Source: CAZEJS01 sp964512645 (GTDB taxonomy: Bacteria; Actinomycetota; Geothermincolia; Fen-727; Anoxymicrobiaceae). Taken from it: a DNA stretch of 12,270 bases. The position numbers were made by a program, and so were the translations under genes. The notes below the pieces were generated by a model. The model was not told the origin of the DNA and did not search any database. It saw only the letters and a list, made by a program, of their open reading frames with translations. Location: NCBI GenBank assembly GCA_964512645.1, contig CAZEJS010000040.1, forward strand, positions 1-12,270, read 5' to 3'. Shown piece by piece: positions 6,686-12,270 of this stretch; position 1 is the stretch's first letter; each line of letters starts with the position of its first letter.

Positions 6686-7759
6686 TCATCTCCGGAGAGC
6701 CGTGATCGCGTTCAGTATCGCCTCGGGGGTCGGTTCGACCAGCGGGGGCTGTTCCGACTCGGCGATCGCCCGGTCGGGGTCCTTGAGGCCGTGGCCGGTG
6801 AGTATGCACACCGCGGTGAGGCCGGGGCCCACCTCCCCACTCTTGCGTGATTTCACAAGCCCGGCGACCGAGGCCGCGGAGGCCGGCTCTACAAAGACAC
6901 CCTCGCCTTCGGCGAGCAGGTGGTATGCGTCGAGTATTTCCCGGTCGGTCACCATGCCGATGTTCCCGCCGCTCTCTTCCGCCGCCGCCACGGCCTGCTT
7001 CCAGGAAGCGGGGTTCCCTATCCTGATAGCCGTGGCGATGGTCTCGGGCTTCTCCACCGGGCGGCCGAGCACGATCGGCGCCGCCCCGGCGGCCTGGAAC
7101 CCCAGCATCCTGGGGGCGCGCTCGATGGCGCCTGAGTCGAGGTATTCGCGGTACCCTTTCCAGTAGGCGGTGATATTGCCGGCGTTTCCCACCGGGATGG
7201 CGTGCACGTCGGGGGCCCTGCCCAGGACGTCGCATATCTCGAAGGCACCGGTCTTCTGTCCCTCGATCCTGTACGGGTTCAGGCTGTTGACCAGAACGAT
7301 GGGATGTTCGTCGGCAATCCGGCGCACGACCCGCAGCGCGTCGTCGAAGTTGCCGTTCACCGCCAGCACCTGCGCCCCGTGCATCAGGGCCTGGGTGAGC
7401 TTTCCCAGGGCGATCGCGCCGGAGGGGATGAGCACTATGCAGCGTATCCCGGCCCGGGCGGCGTAGGCCGCGGCCGAGGCGCTGGTGTTACCGGTGGAGG
7501 CGCAGATGACCGTATCGGCGCCTTCTTCCACCGCCTTGCTGATGGCCATGGTCATGCCGCGGTCCTTGAAGGAACCGGTGGGGTTCGCGCCCTCGTACTT
7601 GAGATAAACCTCCATCTCCAGCATCGAGGACAGCGAACGCGCCCTCACCAGGGGCGTATTGCCCTCCAGCAGGGTCACGACGGGAGTCGCGCTCGTGACC
7701 GGCAGCCATTCGCGATACTCCTCGACGACCCCCCGCCAGGGCCTGTTCTCCACTGTCAC
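6686..7759 (-). CDS. thrC: Threonine synthase
   Basis: Threonine synthase converts O-phosphohomoserine and water to threonine and phosphate, using pyridoxal phosphate. The 357-residue protein is the compact type found in Actinobacteria and Bacillus. It shows LEGNTPLVRA (31-40), the cofactor lysine at about 65 in NPTGSFKDRGM, ASTGNTSASAAAYAARAG (87-104), the phosphate-binding loop VGNAGNITAYWKGY (190-203), and EPASAASVAG (291-300). The start is GTG 7759, since AGAGGGG lies 6 bases upstream; a further in-frame GTG at 7753 is possible. An ATG at 7822 would add 21 Arg-rich residues across a hairpin-rich spacer and is less likely. The gene follows homoserine dehydrogenase by 72 bases and is one base from the next gene, so all three steps from aspartate semialdehyde to threonine are collinear. 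Confidence 0.95.
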   Translation of the reverse strand: MTVENRPWRGVVEEYREWLPVTSATPVVTLLEGNTPLVRARSLSSMLEMEVYLKYEGANPTGSFKDRGMTMAISKAVEEGADTVICASTGNTSASAAAYAARAGIRCIVLIPSGAIALGKLTQALMHGAQVLAVNGNFDDALRVVRRIADEHPIVLVNSLNPYRIEGQKTGAFEICDVLGRAPDVHAIPVGNAGNITAYWKGYREYLDSGAIERAPRMLGFQAAGAAPIVLGRPVEKPETIATAIRIGNPASWKQAVAAAEESGGNIGMVTDREILDAYHLLAEGEGVFVEPASAASVAGLVKSRKSGEVGPGLTAVCILTGHGLKDPDRAIAESEQPPLVEPTPEAILNAITALRR

Positions 7760-7796
7760 GTCGGTCCCCTCTCTTAGAACGCGCCGGCGGGACCGT

Positions 7797-7831
7797 GCCC
7801 GGGCCCCGGGCGCCGCGGGCATGCCTGCCCG
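7797..7831 (-). other. Two adjacent hairpins between hom and thrC
   Basis: On the minus strand, right after the homoserine dehydrogenase stop, comes CGGGC, a 6-base loop, GCCCG (7831-7816). Four bases later a second inverted repeat, GCCCGGG-G-CCCGGGC (7811-7797), is perfect over 15 bases apart from its central base. No T-run follows, so neither is a standard intrinsic terminator. They could act as an intercistronic processing or stability element that changes the ratio of the two messages. The repeats are read directly; the role is inference. Confidence 0.35.
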
Positions 7832-9124
7832 TCAGGCGCCTTCCACGCGGATAACGCTGGGGATCTCCTCCACCTCCGCAAGCACGGCGAGCCCCTCGCG
7901 CGCCGCGCGGAAATCCTTCTCCAGGACCACGTGGGTTATGAGGACTATTTCGGCACGGTCGCCGATGCCCTTCTGCATTACCCTCTCGAGGCTCACGTTG
8001 CAGTCGCCGAACACCCCGGCGATCTTCGCCAGCACCCCCGGGCGGTCGACCACCTTCAACACCATGTAGAACCTGGTGGCGACGTCTTCCACCGGGACGA
8101 CCGCGCCCTCCCTGGACCAGTACGAACGCCTCACCGGCGGCGGGTTGCCGAGGTTCCTGGCCACGTTCACCACGTCACCGAGGATGGCGGTGGCCGTGGG
8201 CAGCGAACCGGCGCCCTGCCCGTAGAACATCAGGTCGCCGACGGACTCGCCGATGACGAACACCGCGTTGAAGTTGCCGGCGATGTTCGACAGCGGGTGG
8301 TCCACCGGCAGCATCGTAGGGTGCACCCTGGCGCTGATCCCGCCGTCGTCGCGCTCTGCGATGGCCAGGAGCTTGACCGCGTAACCCAGCTCGCGGGCGT
8401 TCTCGAGGTCCTCCGGCCTTATCCCGGTTATCCCCTCCCGGAACACCTGTCCGGCGGTGATCCCGGTGTGGAAAGCGATCGAACACAGTATCGCCAGCTT
8501 GCTGGCGGCGTCCGAGCCCTCGACGTCGGCCTCGGGGTCGGCTTCCGCGTAGCCGAGGGACTGCGCTTCGGCCAGAGCCTCGGCGTACGTGCTGCCCTCG
8601 GTGCTCATGCGGGTGAGGATGTAGTTGGTGGTGCCGTTGACGATGCCCATCATCTTGACGACGTTGTCCCCACCGAGGGACTCCTCCAGGGGCCTGACGA
8701 ACGGGATGCCTCCCCCCACCGCCGCCTCGAAGCGCACGGTGGCGCCGCTGGCGGCGGCGGTCTCCATGATCTCGCGGCCGCACTCCGCGATGAGTTCCTT
8801 GTTGGCGGTAACGACGGACCTGCCCCGCCTCAGCGCACGCAGCACGAAATCCCTGGCGGGCTCGACGCCCCCCATCACCTCGACGTAGAGGTCTATGTCC
8901 GGGTCGGCCAGCACTTCGTCGGGGTCCGTGGTCATGAGCGAACGGTCGGCCTCGAACGGCCTGGGCTCGTCGAACTCCCTGACCAGCACGCGCTTGACCT
9001 CGAGCGGCCTGCGCGCGGCCTCCGCCAGGCCCCCGGCGTTCTTTTCCAGGAGGTGGAACACCCCGGAACCTATGGTGCCGCAGCCCAGCAATCCTATCCT
9101 CACCGGTTCTGTCGAGACAGCCAT
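7832..9124 (-). CDS. hom: Homoserine dehydrogenase with C-terminal ACT domain
   Basis: This enzyme reduces aspartate semialdehyde to homoserine with NAD(P)H, the branch point towards threonine and methionine. The 430-residue protein has an N-terminal Rossmann motif, IGLLGCGTIGSG (10-21), TANKELIA (107-113), EAAVGGGIPFVRPL (133-146), NGTTNYILTRM (163-173), and the catalytic region GYAEADPEADVEGSDAASKL with Lys209. A regulatory ACT domain covers about 352-428, starting YMVLKVVDRPGVLAKIAGVF (353-372). That domain suggests feedback control by threonine, as in other single-domain Hom proteins. ATG 9124 is chosen: GGGAG lies 5 bases upstream. A GTG at 9148 would add 8 residues. It is the first gene of the threonine cluster and follows the ECF-type operon by 72 bases. 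No leader peptide or T-box is visible in that gap. Confidence 0.96.
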   Translation of the reverse strand: MAVSTEPVRIGLLGCGTIGSGVFHLLEKNAGGLAEAARRPLEVKRVLVREFDEPRPFEADRSLMTTDPDEVLADPDIDLYVEVMGGVEPARDFVLRALRRGRSVVTANKELIAECGREIMETAAASGATVRFEAAVGGGIPFVRPLEESLGGDNVVKMMGIVNGTTNYILTRMSTEGSTYAEALAEAQSLGYAEADPEADVEGSDAASKLAILCSIAFHTGITAGQVFREGITGIRPEDLENARELGYAVKLLAIAERDDGGISARVHPTMLPVDHPLSNIAGNFNAVFVIGESVGDLMFYGQGAGSLPTATAILGDVVNVARNLGNPPPVRRSYWSREGAVVPVEDVATRFYMVLKVVDRPGVLAKIAGVFGDCNVSLERVMQKGIGDRAEIVLITHVVLEKDFRAAREGLAVLAEVEEIPSVIRVEGA

Positions 9125-9159
9125 CCCCGCTCCCTGTTCTCGTCTCACGCCACGCAGTA

Positions 9160-9165
9160 ATGATA
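9160..9165 (-). promoter_or_regulatory. Weak -10-like element upstream of hom
   Basis: TATCAT (five of six bases of the -10 consensus) lies on the minus strand in the 72-base gap before hom, placing a possible start of transcription near 9153 and a leader of about 30 bases. I find no matching -35 element, so this is a weak candidate; the threonine genes could also be read from further upstream. Confidence 0.2.
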
Positions 9166-9196
9166 CCGCATCGGAGGTCGGGGCCGGCGCACCCGC

Positions 9197-10549
9197 CTAC
9201 GGCGCGGTTCCCCTGGCCGTGAAGTAGTAGGAGAGGGATACGTAGGCGAGGCCCAGCACCACCAGGTAGAGTCCGCAGAATATGCAGAACACGACGAGAT
9301 TGTTCGAGCCGGCCCCTGCCGCGCCGGCGCCTCCGCGCGGGTCAACCCCCCGTGCGAGCGTGCGCGCGCCGTCGCCACGTACCGACCCCCGACCTCCGGA
9401 CAATGCGCGTTTTCCAGTGAACGCCTCGCCATCGCTCGAAAGGGCGGCGCCTTCGGCGGTTTCGCCCGGGTCCGAGTCTCCCCGGACTGTCTCGCCCTCG
9501 TCGGCCCCGCGCGTCACGTTGCCGGCGGTGTTCGAAGGCGGGGTGGTCGTCCGGGTCGGGGCGGCCTCGGGCCGGAGCGGGTAAGCTTTCCCGGAGATCG
9601 CCGGCAGGGCCTCGGCGGTCATCCACGCCGCGTTGGCGTCGGACGACTTCATGTAACGGAAGTGGCCGTCGGACTGCTGGGTGGAAGCCATGTAGTCCAG
9701 CGGGGTCTTTCCCGAGCGCGTCCAGTCGGGCCCCCCGGGGTCCTGTCCGGCGGCGACGATGCCCTGCACCGCCCACGCCGTCGAGGCGACGTTGGACTGG
9801 TCCGCGTTGTAGGTGAACCCGGCGTCGGGCGCCTGGCAGAAGTGCAGGTAGGAGATGGCGCGCTTCACCGCGCTGCCGGCCGGGTCCTCCCCCGCCGCGA
9901 TGAGCGCCTGCAGCGCCGCGCCGGTATTGTCGGGGTCGCTCCCGGTGCCCGCCCCGTATCCGAAGCCGCCGTCGAGGTTCTGGTTGGCGGCCAGCCACGC
10001 CCGCGCGCCGTCGGGGACGGTCTCCCCCGCGGCCTTCAGGGCGATTATCCCCCAGCAGTGCTCGTTGACCAGCCCGCCGATGCGCCCGTCCGGGGCCATC
10101 CTCGACTTGATCTGCGCGACCAGGTCCCTCCCCCCGAAAGAGCGGGGGTTCCCTCCCGCGCAGCAGACGGCCAGGCACCCCTTCTCGACGTCCGTCAGCA
10201 TCTCCAGCTTCGAGGCGCCCGCGGCCAGGAATTCGATGGGCGATTTACCCCCCTTTCGCCACGAGCCGACATCCTGGCCGACGGAAGCCAGCCCGCACAC
10301 GACCCACATCGTGAGCTGTTCGGAGGAGGACCTGCCGGGCTCGGCGAAACCCCCGTCGGAGAGCTGCCTGCCCTTGAGGTAATCCACCGCTCTTTTCACC
10401 GACGCTCCGCTCCCCTGCGCTTCGGCCTGCACGGTCGTCCCGGACGGCATGGACGCTGCCGCCAGGCTTTCGACACAGGCCGCCGGCGAGACCAGCAGCA
10501 CCACGAGGGCCGCTACCAGGTAGAGCGAGGCAAGGCCTGCCTTAGTCAC
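9197..10549 (-). CDS. Secreted, membrane-anchored terpene-cyclase-repeat (alpha/alpha-barrel) protein
   Basis: This 450-residue protein has an N-terminal signal sequence (1 to about 30, hydrophobic 6-20). A domain of helical-hairpin repeats like those of squalene/hopene cyclases and prenyltransferases covers about 48-320. The repeats show as AVDYLKGRQLSDGGF, WLAANQNLDGGFGYG, YLHFCQAPDAGFTY and YMASTQQSDGHFRY. A low-complexity Thr/Pro/Gly/Asp linker (about 322-414) leads to a C-terminal membrane segment (about 416-442). The catalytic DxDD of hopene cyclase is absent, so it is probably a binding protein. The same fold forms the N-terminal domain of intrinsic factor and transcobalamin. The start is GTG 10549, overlapping the previous stop as GTGA, with GGAGG 7 bases upstream. 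Following an ECF ATPase and a putative S component, it may capture their substrate at the surface, perhaps cobalamin. The ligand is unproven. Confidence 0.85.
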   Translation of the reverse strand: MTKAGLASLYLVAALVVLLVSPAACVESLAAASMPSGTTVQAEAQGSGASVKRAVDYLKGRQLSDGGFAEPGRSSSEQLTMWVVCGLASVGQDVGSWRKGGKSPIEFLAAGASKLEMLTDVEKGCLAVCCAGGNPRSFGGRDLVAQIKSRMAPDGRIGGLVNEHCWGIIALKAAGETVPDGARAWLAANQNLDGGFGYGAGTGSDPDNTGAALQALIAAGEDPAGSAVKRAISYLHFCQAPDAGFTYNADQSNVASTAWAVQGIVAAGQDPGGPDWTRSGKTPLDYMASTQQSDGHFRYMKSSDANAAWMTAEALPAISGKAYPLRPEAAPTRTTTPPSNTAGNVTRGADEGETVRGDSDPGETAEGAALSSDGEAFTGKRALSGGRGSVRGDGARTLARGVDPRGGAGAAGAGSNNLVVFCIFCGLYLVVLGLAYVSLSYYFTARGTAP

Positions 10550-11361
10550 GCCCTTGCCTCCTTCTCGAACCCCGCGGGCGAAGCCGGCGGATCCGGGGCG
10601 ACGGGCGCGGGCGCGGTGAACCCCGCGGGCGAAACGGGCTCGGGCTCGGCTGGCGCCCGCCCGCCTTGTTCCCCCTCCTCGAAGAAGAACCGCGCGCGGT
10701 ACCGCCGGAGCATCGCGATGAGCGCCGGCCCCAGCAGGAAGGCGAAGAGGAAGTTCGACGCCGCGTGCAGCCCGTCGAACCACAGCGAGGCGGTGCAGGC
10801 GGCGAGGAAAGCGCGCCACCCCGCCGGGTGCACGAACCCTATCACGAAGTAGACGTTCATGATCCAGCCGAAAAGCATGCCCCAGGCGGCGCAGTAGAGC
10901 GCCAGCCTCCAGCGCCCTTCCAGCAGACGCTTCGGCCCCAGCAGACCGGCTACGAAACCTGCGAGCCCCCAGGCGAGCATCTGCCACACCGTCCACGGCC
11001 CCTGCCCGAAGAAGACGTTCGAGACCAGCGCCGTGGTCGCCCCCACCATGAACCCCGGGAGCGGTCCGAAGACGTACCCGGTCACAATGACCACGAACGT
11101 CGATGGCTTGAAGCTCGGCACCGCGGCGAACAGGCACCGTCCAGCGACCGCCAGCGCCGCCAGCGTCGCCACGATGCCGATCTCCTTGGAGTCGCTCTTC
11201 TTCTCTTCGTAGCGCGCGTAGTAGTAGAGGACCACCAGCGCCGCGGCGAGCAGGCTCATGAGCGCCATGTTTTCAAGCGGCCTCACACCGAGTGCTTCTC
11301 CCGCCGCCCACGCTCCCAGGACCGCCAGCAGGGCCACGAGGACTACCGACGACTTCTTCAT
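10546..11361 (-). CDS. Integral membrane protein, probable ECF transporter substrate-binding (S) component
   Basis: The 271-residue protein has two N-terminal hydrophobic segments (about 5-24 and 32-49), a charged loop, and a membrane core of about five to six helices (61-219). The core holds FKPSTFVVIVTGYVFGPLPG (84-103) and SNVFFGQGPWTVWQMLAWGL (114-133), a pattern I associate with ECF S components, including ones proposed for cobalamin (CbrT-like). S components bind a vitamin and dock on an EcfT-EcfA module. The C-terminal 45 residues form a Pro/Ala-rich cytoplasmic tail with SPAGF twice, encoded by a 16-base direct repeat. ATG 11361 overlaps the ATPase stop as ATGA and has GGAGG 7 bases upstream; an upstream start inside the ATPase gene is unlikely. 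The substrate cannot be read from sequence alone. Vitamins other than B12 remain possible. Confidence 0.75.
   Translation of the reverse strand: MKKSSVVLVALLAVLGAWAAGEALGVRPLENMALMSLLAAALVVLYYYARYEEKKSDSKEIGIVATLAALAVAGRCLFAAVPSFKPSTFVVIVTGYVFGPLPGFMVGATTALVSNVFFGQGPWTVWQMLAWGLAGFVAGLLGPKRLLEGRWRLALYCAAWGMLFGWIMNVYFVIGFVHPAGWRAFLAACTASLWFDGLHAASNFLFAFLLGPALIAMLRRYRARFFFEEGEQGGRAPAEPEPVSPAGFTAPAPVAPDPPASPAGFEKEARA
10567..10633 (-). repeat. 16-base direct repeat in the tail of the putative S component
   Basis: The 16 bases at 10567-10582 recur exactly at 10618-10633 (plus-strand GAACCCCGCGGGCGAA). The period is 51 bases, or 17 codons, so both copies keep the frame and encode SPAGF. This looks like a recent in-frame duplication within a low-complexity tail. 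Confidence 0.7.
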
Positions 11362-12164
11362 CTCATCGCCTCCAGGACGGCGGCCGCCTCCTCGCGGGTT
11401 ACGACGCCCGGCGCCGCGTCCCTGAAACACTTGTTGTACTGGGTGGTGAAGAACAGGGAGTCCGACAGCACCAGGTGCTTGTCACCGTCGGCCAGCACCT
11501 GTCCGCTTCCCATCAGCAGGACGCGCGCGCAGCACCCTGCGGCGAACTCCATGTCGTGGGTCACCACCACCACGGTATTCCCCGCTTCATTGTACGCCCG
11601 CAGGTGGGCGGCGAGCCTGTCCTTGGTTCCCTGGTCGACCCCCCTGGTCGGCTCGTCGAGCACCAGCAGCTCGGGCCCGTACACCAGCACGGAAGCCAGG
11701 GCGATGCGCTCCCGCTCGCCGCAGGAGAGGTCCCGGGGGTCCGCCTGGCGCAGCGCCGTCAACTCCAGCATCTCCAGCGTCTCCTCGACGAGCGCGGCCC
11801 ACTCTTCGGGCGGGACCCCCATCGCCCGCAGGCTCGTCTCCAGCTCCCCGGCGGTGGACTCGGCCACGAGCTGGAGGTTGGGGTCCTGGCCCAGCATCCC
11901 GCACTTCCGGGCGAGGCCGGCCACCTGCCGGGCGCCGGTGTCCTCGCCGAAAAGGGACACCGCGCCCCTTGTCGGCCGGAGCAGGCCGTTGAAGTGCCGG
12001 ACCAGCGTGGTCTTGCCGGAGCCGTTCTCGCCGATGACGCCGACGAACTCGCCCGGCTCGATCTCCAGGTCCACCCCCCGCAGCGCCTCGGTCCCGTCGG
12101 GGTAGATGTGCCAGAGCCCGTTCACCCGGACGGCGGGCGCCCTCTCGCGGTCCCCTCCCCTCAC
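11358..12164 (-). CDS. ABC transporter ATPase, ECF (EcfA-like) type
   Basis: The 268-residue cytoplasmic ATPase powers an energy-coupling factor importer. It has Walker A GENGSGKTT (45-53), a Q-loop at Gln93 followed by NLQLVAESTAGEL, the ABC signature LSCGE (146-150), Walker B LLVLDEP (166-172) and the switch histidine His203 in VTHDME. The Q-loop context of a glutamine-plus-aliphatic stretch then a glutamate-led motif is typical of EcfA proteins, and the family length of 260-290 fits. The signature has Cys in place of the usual Gly of LSGGQ and Glu for Gln. The start is GTG 12164: GGAAGGGG lies about 6 bases upstream and the GTG overlaps an upstream stop (GTGA). The next gene, an S-component-like protein, overlaps by 4 bases. 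A second EcfA and the EcfT subunit are not in the window and may lie upstream. Confidence 0.9.
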   Translation of the reverse strand: MRGGDRERAPAVRVNGLWHIYPDGTEALRGVDLEIEPGEFVGVIGENGSGKTTLVRHFNGLLRPTRGAVSLFGEDTGARQVAGLARKCGMLGQDPNLQLVAESTAGELETSLRAMGVPPEEWAALVEETLEMLELTALRQADPRDLSCGERERIALASVLVYGPELLVLDEPTRGVDQGTKDRLAAHLRAYNEAGNTVVVVTHDMEFAAGCCARVLLMGSGQVLADGDKHLVLSDSLFFTTQYNKCFRDAAPGVVTREEAAAVLEAMR

Positions 12165-12270
12165 GGCACGCCCCTTCCGCCTTCGTTTTCCCCGGCCGGC
12201 CGATACTCCCTGCGCGGCGCCCGCGTCCCCGGCCCGCGCGTCCCCGTCGGCCCGGCCGCCCGCCGCCCCC
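12161..12270 (-). CDS. C-terminal end of an unidentified upstream gene (partial)
   Basis: One minus-strand frame is open from the right edge to a TGA at 12163-12161 that overlaps the GTG start of the ATPase gene by 4 bases, the same junction seen twice downstream. It would give 35 residues, Gly/Arg/Pro-rich and ending PRREYRPAGENEGGRGVP. The sequence is too short and too low in complexity to name. Given the context, another ECF subunit (EcfT or a second EcfA) is the obvious guess. The frame could also be open by chance in such GC-rich DNA. Confidence 0.45.
   Translation of the reverse strand, partial: GRRAAGPTGTRGPGTRAPRREYRPAGENEGGRGVP

Noticed and set aside
7931..9160. 409-codon open frame on the plus strand opposite hom
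   Set aside because: It lies almost wholly within homoserine dehydrogenase, whose motifs are unmistakable, and its product is low-complexity His/Arg/Gly/Val-rich sequence.
10438..10490. Possible lipoprotein cleavage site in the barrel protein (SPAAC near residues 21-25)
   Set aside because: Position -3 is proline rather than Leu/Val/Ile, so the lipobox does not fit; the C-terminal membrane segment already provides an anchor.
9662..10852. 396-codon plus-strand frame opposite the barrel protein
   Set aside because: Composition is Arg/Gly/Pro/Ala-rich without recognisable motifs, and it crosses two minus-strand genes with clear features.
10666..12105. 479-codon plus-strand frame opposite the ATPase and S component
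   Set aside because: Its product is an artefact-like mix of Arg, Pro, Glu and Ser runs. The minus strand carries full ABC motifs over the same bases.

Overview
This is a 12.3 kb, very GC-rich stretch of what looks like a bacterial chromosome. Every gene I can support lies on the minus strand, so transcription runs from base 12270 towards base 1. I find ten complete protein genes and two that run off the window ends: a certain 5' part of rho at the left edge and a probable 3' tail at the right edge. I see no rRNA, tRNA, CRISPR array, insertion sequence or other mobile element. Gaps are short (the longest is 164 bases). Many genes have AGGAGG- or GGAGG-type ribosome sites, and GTG and TTG starts are common. 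The order hom-thrC-thrB-like followed later by rho recalls the threonine operon-rho linkage of Actinobacteria. With the high GC this suggests a deep-branching, possibly thermophilic actinobacterial lineage, but that placement is inference.

Layout in the direction of transcription. (1) 12270-9197: a tightly coupled operon in which each start overlaps the previous stop by 4 bases. It holds the tail of an unidentified gene, an energy-coupling factor (ECF) ABC ATPase, a membrane protein resembling an ECF substrate-binding (S) component, and a secreted, C-terminally anchored protein with terpene-cyclase-type alpha/alpha-barrel repeats. Together they look like a vitamin uptake system with a surface capture protein; cobalamin is the best guess, not proven. 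(2) 9124-5509: threonine synthesis from aspartate semialdehyde: homoserine dehydrogenase, threonine synthase, and a phosphoglycerate-mutase-like protein of the type proposed to replace homoserine kinase. (3) 5445-4426: a membrane-anchored SppA signal peptide peptidase, probably with its own promoter. (4) 4400-382: a calcineurin-type phosphoesterase, a cyclic 2,3-diphosphoglycerate synthetase, a 2-phosphoglycerate kinase and a small transaldolase. (5) 336-1: the N-terminal 112 codons of transcription terminator Rho.

The most interesting part is block 4. 2-Phosphoglycerate kinase makes 2,3-diphosphoglycerate, and cyclic 2,3-diphosphoglycerate synthetase closes it to the cyclic trianionic pyrophosphate, a compound best known as a thermoprotectant and phosphate/energy store of thermophilic methanogens. 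Both enzymes are intact, adjacent and collinear here, in a genome that otherwise looks bacterial. The neighbouring phosphoesterase is a natural candidate for reopening or degrading the molecule. The block sits between the threonine genes and rho, which in many Actinobacteria are direct neighbours.
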